Assembly: GCA_002706365.1 (NCBI GenBank)
Contig: PALM01000029.1
Span: forward strand, 1 to 33,373
Direction of reading: 5' to 3'
DNA from: Flavobacteriales bacterium
Lineage (GTDB): Bacteria; Bacteroidota; Bacteroidia; Flavobacteriales_E; Vicingaceae
DNA: 33,373 bases
Of this stretch, positions 1 to 8,611 are shown piece after piece (the stretch's first letter is position 1; each line of letters starts with the position of its first letter). The position numbers and the translations under genes were made by a program. Below the pieces are notes generated by a model that did not search any database, was not told the origin of the DNA, and saw only the letters and a program-made list of their open reading frames with translations.

Positions 1-484
1 CACAAATTAATACTGGATACTATTCCTTTGTTTAGTTCACCTTCTTACCTTGGTTCTTAGAATTTAACTCCTTAAAAATATACTTTCAAGGTCTAAAGGA
101 CCTTTGTGCAAAGCGAAGCGCCTTTGCGTCCCGACCCAGTCGGGATTGTGGTTAAAACGAATGCTTGTCTCGATACATTTTTGACATTCAGAATATAAAT
201 TCCTTCGGAATATGACATTATACAATCAAAACACTCGACAAGCAGTTTTTTAATGAAAACCTGAGATTTTGAGGAGCGAGTCTGCCGTCCTCAATCTACG
301 TCTTCGATCCTAAAAGATCAGCCACTTTAATCACAAAGACCTGCCTTCGGTATGCAGGCACAAAGTTTGTTCACAAAGTCCAATAAGTTTTTAAGGATTA
401 TACTGCCGACCTCGGTCCTTGGTTCCTGAGCTCTGTCGAAGGACGGACTCGGCCTAGCAACGCAATTTCAATTTTGATTTACCT
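1..484. other. Repeat-rich intergenic region without a recognisable gene
   Basis: No convincing coding frame is visible. The stretch contains several short palindromic or recurring motifs: a perfect 7-bp hairpin (TCCCGAC-CCA-GTCGGGA, 129-145), a 5-bp-arm palindrome (340-358), three copies of the heptamer CACAAAG within about 45 bp (332-338, 359-365, 372-378), and a CTGAGC..TGTCGAAGG element (426-442). Motifs of this kind are, from general recollection, common as dispersed intergenic repeats in Bacteroidota; that they are dispersed in this genome is inference. No clear terminator with a T-tract is seen downstream of the minus-strand operon that ends at 485. Confidence 0.6.
129..145. repeat. 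Small GC-rich palindrome (hairpin)
   Basis: TCCCGAC, a three-base loop CCA, then GTCGGGA: seven perfect base pairs, extendable by one G-T pair. It lacks a following T-run, so it is more likely a dispersed repeat than an intrinsic terminator. A similar GC-rich mini-hairpin sits at 32542-32556. Confidence 0.6.
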
Positions 485-1288
485 TCAGGTAATTTTAAAA
501 TCATCCGCATCCATCCCAAGCGGAAATTTCTTCCGAAAGGCATCTAAAGAATCCTTGTCGATCTCAATCGTAACCGACTCTTCTGTATTGTTTGCTGCTT
601 CCCAAAGTGCATCTCCCTTCGCATCGATCACTGCACTGCCACCGATATAATCGATTTGCTTTTCATCTCTTCCAATTCGATTCACCGCAGCCACATAAAC
701 CTGATTCTCAATGGCGCGAGCCATTAGCAATTTGCTCCAAGCAGTGGCTCTTGGTGATGGCCAATTGGCAATATAGATCAAGAGGTCATAGGATGCATTC
801 GCATAAGTCTTGCGATCGGTATCGTAGGTATTTCTGCTCCAAACAGGGAAACGCAAGTCGTAGCAGATGAGCGGACAGATCTTCCAGCCTTTCAGCTCAA
901 CAATCAACTTTTCATTACCCTGACTGAAGTGCTGATCCTCATCAGCCATGCGAAAGAGATGCCGTTTGTCGTACTGCTCAAATCTGCCATCCGGTCTCAT
1001 CCAGATCAAACGGTTGAAATAATTTCCAGCATCCTCAATGATCAAACTTCCGCATATCACTGCTCCTCTTTTGGCTGCCATTGTTTTCATCCAGCCAATA
1101 CTTTCTCCATCCATCTTTTCAGAGATAGTGGAAGAAGCCATACTGAAGCCAGTGGTGAACATTTCAGGAAGAATAATGAGATCAGTCGGCTCTAGCGCAT
1201 TGATCTTCTTTTCAAATGCCTCGCAATTTGCTTTTGGGTCTTCCCATTGAAGATCAGATTGGAGCAAGCTAATTCTTAAACGACTCAT
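485..1288 (-). CDS. Carbon-nitrogen hydrolase, probable omega-amidase (Nit2/YafV type)
   Basis: A 267-residue nitrilase-superfamily amidase. The catalytic triad is visible: Glu42 in 'LPEMF', Lys108 in 'YDKRH' and Cys142 in 'ICYDLRFPVW'. The Cys context and length match omega-amidases such as YafV/Nit2, which hydrolyse alpha-ketoglutaramate or alpha-ketosuccinamate to the 2-oxoacid and ammonia. It is cytosolic, with no signal peptide. Its ATG overlaps the stop of the upstream aminotransferase by four bases (ATGA), which implies translational coupling. The pairing fits the glutamine transaminase / omega-amidase pathway, where the amidase pulls transamination forward and returns 2-oxoglutarate. 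The exact substrate is inferred from context; another short-chain amidase activity is possible. It is the last gene of the sdh operon; no terminator is clear downstream. Confidence 0.88.
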   Translation of the reverse strand: MSRLRISLLQSDLQWEDPKANCEAFEKKINALEPTDLIILPEMFTTGFSMASSTISEKMDGESIGWMKTMAAKRGAVICGSLIIEDAGNYFNRLIWMRPDGRFEQYDKRHLFRMADEDQHFSQGNEKLIVELKGWKICPLICYDLRFPVWSRNTYDTDRKTYANASYDLLIYIANWPSPRATAWSKLLMARAIENQVYVAAVNRIGRDEKQIDYIGGSAVIDAKGDALWEAANNTEESVTIEIDKDSLDAFRKKFPLGMDADDFKIT

Positions 1289-2442
1289 ATTTTATGCAAG
1301 ATCTCGGCAGCTTGCTCTAAGGTACTATTTTGCTTTGCAAAGCAAAAACGAAGCATTTTGGGATCTACATCCTTATTGTAGAATACCGAGATAGGAATAC
1401 TGGCAATCTTATGCTCTTTGGTGAGCCTAACGGCAAAATCAGTATCGGCTTCATCGCTGATCTTGTCGTATGAAAGCATCTGGAAATACGTGCCCTTGGC
1501 AGGAATGAAATCAAATCGACTACCTTCAATAAGCTTGATGAAAAGATCTCTCTTTTCTTGATAGAAGTCGCTCAATTCTAAATAAGCAGCCTCATTATCT
1601 AAATAATCAGCGTAAGCTTTTTGAATTGGACGGTTCACCGCAAAGACATTATACTGATGTGTCTTTCTGAACTCTTTCATCAGATCCTTTGGTGCCAAGC
1701 AATAACCGATCTTCCAACCTGTGGTATGATAGGTTTTTCCGAAAGAAGAAATAATGAATGATCGCTCAGCCAGATTCTTATTCCTCGCCAAACTCTCATG
1801 TCGCTCCCCATCGAAAACCATATGTTCATAAACCTCATCACTGAGTATCATGATATTCGATCCCTGAGTGATATGGTCTAATTCCAATAGGTCTTTATGA
1901 CTTAGCGTTGCGCCCGTAGGGTTATGAGGAGAGTTGAGGATGATCATCCTGGTCTTCCCATTGATCACCTTTTTTACTTCTTCCCAATTGATCTTGAAAT
2001 CGGGTGCTTTCAATGGTACAAATACCACTTTAGCTCCAACCAATTCTACAGCTGGCTCATAGCAGTCGTAGGCTGGAGTGAATATAATTACCTCATCATC
2101 TTCTTGAAGTGAAGCGAGGATTGCCGTAAAAATAGCTTGAGTTGCTCCGGCAGTGATGGTGATCTCGCTTTCCGGATCGTAAGCAGTGCCGTAGAGTTTT
2201 TCTGTCTTCTCGGCGATCTTCTCCCTTAGGTCCATCAATCCTGCCATTGGAGCATATTGATTCTCTCCAGATTTAAGGGCTTTTGAAACAAGGTCTATAA
2301 GGCCTTTCGGACTATCAAAATCGGGGAAACCCTGAGATAGATTCAAAGCACCTTCATCTGCAGCCAATTTTGACATCACCGTAAAAATGGTAGTGCCTAC
2401 TCTCGGAAGCTTTGAGTTAAGCGAAACTGACGAATCGGGCAT
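1285..2442 (-). CDS. PLP-dependent aminotransferase, methionine/glutamine-transaminase type (YbdL-like)
   Basis: A 385-residue fold-type I, class I/II aminotransferase. The PLP Schiff-base lysine is Lys236 in 'SSFGKTYHTTGWK'. Asn175 in 'NSPHNPTG', the 'SDEVYEH' motif near 201-207 and the carboxylate-binding Arg365 in 'LRFCFAK' are all present. The 'NLSQGFPDF' start (34-42) and 'HHTTGWKIGY'-like segment match YbdL and kynurenine/glutamine transaminase K relatives, which prefer methionine, its keto acid (KMTB), glutamine and aromatic residues. Its start codon shares one base with the sdhB stop (TAATG), and its stop overlaps the omega-amidase start. The likely role is transamination of KMTB with glutamine (methionine salvage), with alpha-ketoglutaramate passed to the neighbouring amidase. 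Specificity is inferred, not read from the sequence. Confidence 0.87.
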   Translation of the reverse strand: MPDSSVSLNSKLPRVGTTIFTVMSKLAADEGALNLSQGFPDFDSPKGLIDLVSKALKSGENQYAPMAGLMDLREKIAEKTEKLYGTAYDPESEITITAGATQAIFTAILASLQEDDEVIIFTPAYDCYEPAVELVGAKVVFVPLKAPDFKINWEEVKKVINGKTRMIILNSPHNPTGATLSHKDLLELDHITQGSNIMILSDEVYEHMVFDGERHESLARNKNLAERSFIISSFGKTYHTTGWKIGYCLAPKDLMKEFRKTHQYNVFAVNRPIQKAYADYLDNEAAYLELSDFYQEKRDLFIKLIEGSRFDFIPAKGTYFQMLSYDKISDEADTDFAVRLTKEHKIASIPISVFYNKDVDPKMLRFCFAKQNSTLEQAAEILHKI

Positions 2443-3206
2443 TACTTGCTAAGACTAGCCGCTAAATATTCGCGGTTCATGCGAGCGATGTTCTCAAGAG
2501 AAATTCCTTTCGGACATTCAACTTCACATGCTCCAGTATTCGAACATGGTCCAAAGCCTTCTTTCTGCGCTTGCTTCACCATATTCAATACTCTGTCTTT
2601 AGCCTCAACTTGTCCTTGAGGTAGAAGAGCATACTGCGATACTTTAGCCGCTACGAACAAGCTAGCTGAAGCATTCTTACATGCAGCTACACAAGCTCCA
2701 CAACCAATACAGGTTGCAGCATCAAATGCCATATCAGCATTGTCTTTTTCAATAGGGATAGCATTCGCATCCTGAGTGTTACCTGAAGTGTTCACAGATA
2801 CGAAACCACCTGCTTGCTGAATTCTATCGAAAGCAGAACGATCAACAACCAAATCCTTGATCACAGGGAAAGCTTTAGCTCTCCATGGCTCCACATAAAT
2901 AGTGTCTCCGTCTTTGAACGATCTCATGTGCAACTGACAAGTAGTGTTCAGACTTGCCGGGCCATGAGGCTGACCGTTAATATACATATTGCAAGAACCG
3001 CAAATTCCTTCTCTACAATCGTGATCGAATTGTACAGGTGAACCACCTTCATTGATCAATTGCTCATTGAGCTGATCCATCATTTCAAGGAAGGAACTGC
3101 TGGTTGAGACTCCATCAAGTTTGTATGTCTCAAGTGCACCTTTGGCATCTGCATTCTTCTGACGCCAAACTTTAAGGGTAATATTGATTGCTTTATCTGC
3201 TGACAT
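2442..3206 (-). CDS. sdhB: Succinate dehydrogenase / fumarate reductase iron-sulfur subunit
   Basis: A 254-residue SdhB/FrdB. All three cluster motifs are intact: [2Fe-2S] Cys64, 69, 72 and 90; [4Fe-4S] Cys166, 169, 172 and 176 ('[11 protein letters not shown]'); [3Fe-4S] with Cys221, 227 and 231 ('[14 protein letters not shown]'). The arrangement and the about 10-residue N-terminal extension match the Bacteroidota/epsilonproteobacterial type that works with menaquinone. The subunit passes electrons from the flavin in SdhA to the haem-bearing SdhC at the inner membrane. The start lies 6 bases after the sdhA stop. Its stop shares a base with the following aminotransferase start, so expression of that gene is probably coupled to sdhB. 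Succinate oxidation versus fumarate reduction cannot be decided from the sequence. Confidence 0.97.
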   Translation of the reverse strand: MSADKAINITLKVWRQKNADAKGALETYKLDGVSTSSSFLEMMDQLNEQLINEGGSPVQFDHDCREGICGSCNMYINGQPHGPASLNTTCQLHMRSFKDGDTIYVEPWRAKAFPVIKDLVVDRSAFDRIQQAGGFVSVNTSGNTQDANAIPIEKDNADMAFDAATCIGCGACVAACKNASASLFVAAKVSQYALLPQGQVEAKDRVLNMVKQAQKEGFGPCSNTGACEVECPKGISLENIARMNREYLAASLSK

Positions 3207-3212
3207 ATGCTC

Positions 3213-5219
3213 TTATTTGTATGAACGAGTCTTTAATTCAATGTTCTCGTAATTCAATTCTTCTTTATGTAGGATAGCTTCTGATGGATTGCCGGTATAT
3301 TCCCAGGCAGCCACATAAGTGAACTCATCATCTCTTCTTAAAGCTTCTCCTTCTTCAGTTTGGTATTCTTCTCTAAAGTGACCTCCACAAGACTCTTCTC
3401 TTTCTAGAGCATCTCTTGCGAATAACTCACCAAGCTCAAGGAAGTCGGCTACTCTACCGGCTTTCTCTAACTCTGCGTTCATTTCATCTCCAGAACCCGG
3501 TACTCTAACATCTTTGTAGAACTGATCTCTCAATTCTGCGATCTCCTTGATAGCTTCCTTAAGGCCTTGCTCATTTCTAGACATACCAACCTTGTTCCAC
3601 ATGATCTGTCCGAGCTTCTTGTGGAAATAATCAACTGACTTGGATCCTTTAATGTTTAGGAAACTGTTGATCTCATCTTTCACCTTCTTCTCGGCTTCAT
3701 CAAATGCCTTTGAATCGGTAGGAATTGGACCCGTACGAATGTCATCTGCAAGGTAATCTCCAATGGTATAAGGAAGCACGAAATATCCATCTGCCAAACC
3801 TTGCATCAATGCAGAAGCTCCCAAACGGTTAGCACCGTGATCAGAGAAGTTAGCTTCTCCTGTGGCGTACAAGCCAGGAACGGTAGTCATCAAGTTGTAA
3901 TCAACCCATATCCCACCCATGGTGTAGTGCACTGCAGGATAAATCCTCATTGGAGTTTCATATGGATCCTCAGCGGTAATGTTCTTATACATATCGAAGA
4001 GGTTGCCGTATTTATTGGCAATCACCTTTTTGCCCATTTCTTTGATCTGGGCATCAGTTGGATTTTCAACCCCTTTCACATTGGCCTCTTCTTTACCATA
4101 TCTGGTAATTGCAGAAGCAAAGTCTAAGAAAACCCCTTCTTTGGTATCGTTATCAACAACCCCATAGCCAGCATCACATCTTTCCTTTGCAGCTCTTGAG
4201 GCCACATCTCTAGGCACCAGGTTACCAAATGAAGGATATCTTCTCTCCAAATAGTAATCTCTGTCTTCTTCTTTAATGTCTGTTGGCTTTAGTGTGCCTT
4301 TGCGTACTGCTTCAGCATCTTCTTTCTTCTTAGGAACCCAAATTCTTCCGTCGTTTCGAAGCGACTCAGACATCAGCGTAAGCTTAGACTGCTGAGCACC
4401 GTGCACAGGAACACATGTTGGGTGGATCTGCGTGAAACATGGGTTAGCGAAGTAAGCTCCTTTCTTGTGAGCCTTCCATGCTGCTGTTACATTGGATCCC
4501 ATAGCATTGGTAGATAAGAAGAATACATTTCCATATCCCCCTGAAGCCAATACCACTGCATGAGCTGAATGTCTTTCGATCTCGCCTGTCACCAAATTCC
4601 TTGCGATGATCCCTCTTGCTTTGCCATCCACGATAACTACATCTAGCATTTCGTGACGGTTATACATCTGGATCTTTCCCTTGGCGATTTGACGGTTCAT
4701 TGCAGAATATGCACCTAGCAACAATTGCTGTCCGGTCTGACCTTTCGCATAGAATGTTCTCGATACCAATACACCTCCAAAAGATCTATTGTCGAGCAAT
4801 CCACCATAATCTCTTGCAAATGGAACTCCTTGAGCTACACACTGATCGATGATGTTAGCAGAGACTTCAGCAAGACGATAAACATTCGCCTCTCTAGAGC
4901 GGTAGTCGCCACCTTTTACTGTATCGTAGAAAAGGCGATAAGTTGAATCACCATCACCTTGATAGTTCTTCGCTGCATTGATTCCACCTTGAGCAGCGAT
5001 AGAGTGTGCTCTACGAGGAGAATCCTGATAACAGAATGCCTTTACATTGTAGCCTAGTTCTGCAAGAGTAGCGGAAGCTGATCCTCCGGCCAATCCTGTG
5101 CCCACCACAATGACATCTATATTTCTTTTGTTCGCCGGGTTAACAAGGCGAATGTTGTTCTTATGATTGGTCCATTTATCTGCTATTGGACCTTCTGGAA
5201 TTTTTGAATCTAAACTCAT
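3213..5219 (-). CDS. sdhA: Succinate dehydrogenase / fumarate reductase flavoprotein subunit
   Basis: A 668-residue SdhA/FrdA. The FAD-binding glycine motif is at 40-45 ('VVGTGLAGG'), and the histidine that carries the covalent FAD is His72 in '[10 protein letters not shown]'. The substrate-binding 'HPT' and '[11 protein letters not shown]' segments and the late '[14 protein letters not shown]' segment are all present. Length and the long C-terminal helical domain fit the Bacteroidota type. It oxidises succinate to fumarate in the TCA cycle, or the reverse with reduced menaquinone, on the cytoplasmic face of the membrane. It sits 30 bases after sdhC and 6 bases before sdhB, within one operon driven from a promoter near 6056. 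Nothing in it looks truncated or altered. Confidence 0.97.
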   Translation of the reverse strand: MSLDSKIPEGPIADKWTNHKNNIRLVNPANKRNIDVIVVGTGLAGGSASATLAELGYNVKAFCYQDSPRRAHSIAAQGGINAAKNYQGDGDSTYRLFYDTVKGGDYRSREANVYRLAEVSANIIDQCVAQGVPFARDYGGLLDNRSFGGVLVSRTFYAKGQTGQQLLLGAYSAMNRQIAKGKIQMYNRHEMLDVVIVDGKARGIIARNLVTGEIERHSAHAVVLASGGYGNVFFLSTNAMGSNVTAAWKAHKKGAYFANPCFTQIHPTCVPVHGAQQSKLTLMSESLRNDGRIWVPKKKEDAEAVRKGTLKPTDIKEEDRDYYLERRYPSFGNLVPRDVASRAAKERCDAGYGVVDNDTKEGVFLDFASAITRYGKEEANVKGVENPTDAQIKEMGKKVIANKYGNLFDMYKNITAEDPYETPMRIYPAVHYTMGGIWVDYNLMTTVPGLYATGEANFSDHGANRLGASALMQGLADGYFVLPYTIGDYLADDIRTGPIPTDSKAFDEAEKKVKDEINSFLNIKGSKSVDYFHKKLGQIMWNKVGMSRNEQGLKEAIKEIAELRDQFYKDVRVPGSGDEMNAELEKAGRVADFLELGELFARDALEREESCGGHFREEYQTEEGEALRRDDEFTYVAAWEYTGNPSEAILHKEELNYENIELKTRSYK

Positions 5220-5249
5220 AATACCTTAAATCTTTTCTTGTGGCTTGGC

Positions 5250-6026
5250 TTATTTAACTAGGAATAAGTAAACCGGAATAACGGCAAACAGAAGCGGCAC
5301 CACAATAGCGAATGCATATCCAAGCTTGTCGATCATCGGTCCATACTTGCGGTTCTTAAGTCCAAGCGATTGAAAGCCCGACTGGAATCCATGGATCAAA
5401 TGAAATGCGATAGCGATCATTCCCAAAACATAGAATGCAACTAAAATTGGCTCTTGAAAACTTTCGATAACGATAGCGTAAAGGTCTCTCATGGCCGGAC
5501 CTAAACTTTCGCCAGCCTTGACAACTTCACCATTTTCGATCATTCCTCCATTTACTGATGAACCATCCAATAGCATAGGCGATTGACCGTCTTCCGACAT
5601 CATATAAGGAGTCTCACCAAATTTATACTCATACCAGAAGTTCTGCATATGTACCAAGATGTATACAAAGATCACCGTACCTAGAATCCCCATATTCCTT
5701 GAACTCCATAGAGAATTTGCTGAAGGTTTGGAGTAAGCGTAACCTTCAGGTCTTGCTTTGCGGTTGTTGATGGTGATAACCAATCCATCTACTGCATGGA
5801 AAAGAATACTAAAGTAAGTTACGTATGAGAGGATCTTCACCGCAGGATTAGTCGTCATAAAGACAGCGTACTCGTTGAACTGAAGTCTTCCTTCATAGCC
5901 ATCCAAAAACAATTGAAGATTACCTGCCAGGTGGCCCACCAAAAACAAACAGAGGAAAAGCCCTGTGGCTCCCATCCAATACTTCTTGACGGTATGCGAT
6001 TTGATTAATCCTTTCGCTTCGCTCAT
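5250..6026 (-). CDS. sdhC: Succinate dehydrogenase cytochrome b subunit (five-helix, di-haem type)
   Basis: Membrane anchor of the complex, 258 residues from the chosen start 'MSEAKGLIKSH'. An in-frame ATG 60 bases further upstream exists (6086), but it lies upstream of a good TTG-N20-TAAATTTG promoter at 6056-6086, so the transcript would not contain it. Five hydrophobic helices are visible (about 18-38, 62-88, 110-130, 188-212 and 234-256). Candidate haem-ligand histidines are His32 ('VGHLAGN'), His77 ('FHAVDG'), His126 ('VHMQNF') and His209/His212. A hydrophilic loop (about 133-180) separates helices 3 and 4. One anchor subunit with two haems is the type B architecture used with menaquinone. 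It is the first gene of the sdhCAB-aminotransferase-amidase operon. Confidence 0.93.
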   Translation of the reverse strand: MSEAKGLIKSHTVKKYWMGATGLFLCLFLVGHLAGNLQLFLDGYEGRLQFNEYAVFMTTNPAVKILSYVTYFSILFHAVDGLVITINNRKARPEGYAYSKPSANSLWSSRNMGILGTVIFVYILVHMQNFWYEYKFGETPYMMSEDGQSPMLLDGSSVNGGMIENGEVVKAGESLGPAMRDLYAIVIESFQEPILVAFYVLGMIAIAFHLIHGFQSGFQSLGLKNRKYGPMIDKLGYAFAIVVPLLFAVIPVYLFLVK

Positions 6027-6055
6027 TAGAACAATGTTTAACGTTAAAAGAGTGA

Positions 6056-6086
6056 CAAATTTAAGCCTTGAAAGGCAGCTTAACAA
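6056..6086 (-). promoter_or_regulatory. Promoter of the sdhCAB operon
   Basis: On the minus strand a TTG (6086-6084), a 20-base spacer and TAAATTTG (6063-6056) match the Bacteroidota primary-sigma promoter (TTG/TTTG, 19-21 bases, TAnnTTTG). The expected start of transcription near 6050 gives a leader of roughly 25 bases to the ATG at 6026. This site decides the sdhC start codon. Confidence 0.65.
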
Positions 6087-6194
6087 TCAAGAAGAAGGCA
6101 TGTAACTTATTTAGACTCATTCTTGATAATTAAATGATAAGGTTGGATCATAATAACCACTAAGTATATAAATGGTTTAGTTGAATCAGTGGGT

Positions 6195-6225
6195 TTTGCC
6201 AGTCTTAATAGCCTGCTTACCTTTG
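6195..6225 (+). promoter_or_regulatory. Promoter of pepP
   Basis: TTTG (6195-6198), 19-base spacer, TACCTTTG (6218-6225): a full match to the Bacteroidota consensus. It lies 19 bases before the pepP ATG and is divergent from the sdh promoter; the two cores are about 110 bases apart. Confidence 0.65.
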
Positions 6226-6244
6226 ATTTCTTCAATTAGAAAAT

Positions 6245-7534
6245 ATGAAATACACCCCAATTTCTTCGGAGCTCTTTGTAAAGAATCGCCATAAGCTAGC
6301 TAAGCGTTTGAAAGCGAATTCAATTGCCATTTTTAATTCCAATGATATCATGCCCACGAATGCTGATGGAACCATGCCTTTCCGTCAGAACAACGACCTC
6401 TTCTACTTATCTGGAGTAGATCAGGAAGAATCTATATTGGTGGTATTTCCAGACTGTCCTACCAGCAAGTTCAAAGAGGTTCTATTCCTTAAGAAGACCA
6501 GTGAGGAGATCGCAATTTGGGAAGGAGAAAAGCTCACCAAGGAAAGAGCAACGGAAGTTTCCGGAGTGAAGACCATTATGTGGATAGAGGATTTCGAGAA
6601 GACTCTTCAGTCGATCATCTATGAGGCGGAGCATATCTATTTGAACGACAATGAACATATGCGTGCCAATACCATCGTACAAACTGCTGATGATCGTTTT
6701 AGAGATTGGTGTAAGAAGGAGTTCCCACTTCATGAATATGAAAGAGTGGCACCACTCATGCACGAACTAAGAGCTGTAAAAGAGCCGGAAGAAATTGAGT
6801 TGATGCAGCAAGCCTGTAACATCACCGCCAAGGGAGTGGATCGAATCTTGAAATTCATCAAACCCGGTGTGATGGAATATGAGATCGAAGCTGAACTGAT
6901 GCATGAATTCTTGAGAAATAGATCAAGAGGTTTTGCCTACACGCCTATTATAGCATCTGGATTCAATGCCTGCGTATTACATTATATTGAGAACAATCAG
7001 GAAGTGAAGGATGGAGATATGATCCTAATGGATTTTGGAGCGGAATATGCCAATTATGCTTCAGACCTCACTAGAAGTATTCCTGCAAATGGGAAATTTA
7101 CCCCTCGTCAGAAAGAAGTCTATTCAGCTGTTCTTACAGTGATGAATCAAGCAACTGCTATTCTTCGTCCGGGAATTACCCTTCCCGATTATCATAAGCA
7201 AGTTGGAGAAATGATGACCGAGCAATTACTCAAACTAGGTCTTATCACTGCCGATGATGTGAAGAATCAAGATCCAGATTGGCCTGCTTATAAAAAGTAC
7301 TTCATGCATGGTACCTCGCATTACATTGGTTTGGATGTGCATGATGTGGGAAGCTGGACAAAACCAATTCCCGCGGGAAGCGTCTTCACAGTTGAGCCTG
7401 GAATCTACATCAGAGAGGAGAATCTAGGCATCCGTTTGGAAAACGATATTCTGATCGGTGAAAAGGAAAATATTGACCTTATGGCCAATATTCCACTAGA
7501 GATCGAAGAGATAGAAGCGGCAATGAATGCCTAA
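6245..7534 (+). CDS. pepP: Xaa-Pro aminopeptidase (aminopeptidase P, M24B)
   Basis: A 429-residue two-domain metallopeptidase. The N-terminal aminopeptidase-P domain (about 4-140) contains 'FRQNNDLFYLSGVDQ'. The C-terminal pita-bread domain (about 180-415) carries the five metal ligands: Asp263 ('LMDFGAEYAN'), Asp274 ('SDLTRS'), His359 ('HGTSHYIGLDVHD'), Glu384 ('FTVEPGIYI') and Glu399 ('RLEND'). Length matches E. coli PepP. It removes N-terminal residues before proline in the cytosol, so it supports peptide turnover; no signal peptide is seen. It is transcribed from its own promoter at 6195-6225. Its stop codon overlaps the start of the alpha/beta hydrolase gene (TAATG), so the two probably form a coupled pair. 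Confidence 0.95.
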   Translation: MKYTPISSELFVKNRHKLAKRLKANSIAIFNSNDIMPTNADGTMPFRQNNDLFYLSGVDQEESILVVFPDCPTSKFKEVLFLKKTSEEIAIWEGEKLTKERATEVSGVKTIMWIEDFEKTLQSIIYEAEHIYLNDNEHMRANTIVQTADDRFRDWCKKEFPLHEYERVAPLMHELRAVKEPEEIELMQQACNITAKGVDRILKFIKPGVMEYEIEAELMHEFLRNRSRGFAYTPIIASGFNACVLHYIENNQEVKDGDMILMDFGAEYANYASDLTRSIPANGKFTPRQKEVYSAVLTVMNQATAILRPGITLPDYHKQVGEMMTEQLLKLGLITADDVKNQDPDWPAYKKYFMHGTSHYIGLDVHDVGSWTKPIPAGSVFTVEPGIYIREENLGIRLENDILIGEKENIDLMANIPLEIEEIEAAMNA

Positions 7535-8328
7535 TGAAGAATAACTTCGTTTTTAGAGGAGTTCCCATTTCATATAGAGATGAAGGAAGTGGAAGAGCTT
7601 TAATCCTCTTGCACGGTTTTTTGGCTTCTCACCGATTGTGGGATGATCAATTCGAAGATCTGACGAAACGGTATCGTGTCATTGCTCCGGATCTACCCGG
7701 ACATGGAGATTCTGGAAGTCTGGGTTACTTACATTCCATGGAACTTATGGCTGAGATGGTTCATGCCTTGATCAAACATCTAGGCTTGAGAAAAGTGGTT
7801 CTGCTCGGTCATTCTCTCGGAGGTTATGTGAGTCTGGCTTTCGCCGAAAAATATACTGACAAGCTCAAAGGGCTCATCTTGCTTAATAGCACTGCAGCTG
7901 CTGATACTGCGCAGAGGAAAGTGTCTAGAGACCAATTGATAAAGATGCTTCCAAAAAAGTTCAAGATGGTGATCAGTAGCTTGGTAGAGAGTTTCTTTGT
8001 GATCTATGGTCATCGAAGAATTACTTCATTAAGGAAGTATAAGAGATGGGCTTTGCAATGCGATCCCAAAGGAATAGCTGCCAATGTAAGAGGCATGAAG
8101 GATCGTAAGGAACGTGAGATCATTCTAAAATTTGCACCATACCCTTATTTGATCATCGGAGGAGATGAAGATCCGATTATCAGTATTGAACAATCTGAAG
8201 CAGAAGCTAGATTGAATCCACTAGGAGAATTGATTATGCTAGAAGATTCCGGACATATGACTCCATTGGAAAAACCTTGGTTCTTGAATAAGCTGATCCT
8301 GAACTTCCTAAGAGAGAGGGTGTATTAA
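7534..8328 (+). CDS. Alpha/beta hydrolase, substrate unknown
   Basis: A 264-residue single-domain alpha/beta hydrolase. The oxyanion-hole 'HGF' motif (27-29), the nucleophile elbow 'GHSLGG' with Ser94, an acid in 'GGDEDP' (Asp211 or Asp213) and His241 in 'EDSGHMTPLE' give a complete catalytic triad. 'APDLPGHGDSG' (51-61) is typical of esterases, haloperoxidase-like and MenH-like members. A basic helical cap lies around 128-195. No signal peptide is seen, so it is probably cytosolic. It is translationally coupled to pepP (shared base in TAATG). No menaquinone or other pathway genes adjoin it, so I assign only the fold. Its stop codon overlaps the stop of a degenerate minus-strand frame. Confidence 0.87.
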   Translation: MKNNFVFRGVPISYRDEGSGRALILLHGFLASHRLWDDQFEDLTKRYRVIAPDLPGHGDSGSLGYLHSMELMAEMVHALIKHLGLRKVVLLGHSLGGYVSLAFAEKYTDKLKGLILLNSTAAADTAQRKVSRDQLIKMLPKKFKMVISSLVESFFVIYGHRRITSLRKYKRWALQCDPKGIAANVRGMKDRKEREIILKFAPYPYLIIGGDEDPIISIEQSEAEARLNPLGELIMLEDSGHMTPLEKPWFLNKLILNFLRERVY

Positions 8329-8588
8329 TTGAGATTGATGATCTCTCTCAAAATATCTCCTTCATCGATGATGTAGAGTTGGTATTTCCCTGAATTTAGG
8401 GAACTAAGATCGATCTCGTGATTTCCACCACTGTGAAATCTGCCACTAATACAAATTCTTCCGTCTAGATCGCAGATATCATAGATTGTGTCGCTGTGTT
8501 TTACAGGATAATCTATAAGTAGCTTTGAACCACCCTCTAGTTGTATGTTTAAGGTAGTGTTGATGGTGTTTAAATTGGTCTTATAATA
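8325..8588 (-). pseudogene. Remnant of a type IX secretion (T9SS) cargo protein: C-terminal sorting domain only
   Basis: An open minus-strand frame of 87 codons runs from an in-frame stop (8591-8589) to a TAA at 8327-8325 and has no plausible start codon. Its product reads like a type A T9SS sorting domain: a short beta segment, then 'IYDICDLDGRICISG', 'HEIDLSSLNSGKYQLYII' and a basic-hydrophobic tail ending 'REIINLN'. The pattern (D-x-x-G-R, then IDLSSLxxGxY) is the established signature of the family, in which the domain directs export across the outer membrane. Cargo domains that should precede it are absent, so I read it as the tail of a gene whose body was deleted. Its stop overlaps the stop of the convergent hydrolase gene. 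A short unexpressed fragment is the likely state. Confidence 0.6.
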
Positions 8589-8611
8589 TTAGGACAAAAA
8601 GCGGCTACTTT

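Noticed and set aside
3801-4127. Open plus-strand frames inside sdhA, and similar frames opposite ispG (8842-9177), the aminotransferase and other genes
   Set aside because: They lie antisense to strongly conserved enzymes and have compositions unlike proteins of this genome (His/Ser/Cys-rich); they follow from codon use of the real gene.
6026-6086. Longer sdhC start at 6086 (20 extra residues)
   Set aside because: A TTG-N20-TAAATTTG promoter covers 6056-6086, so a transcript would start downstream of that ATG; homologues begin near the shorter start.
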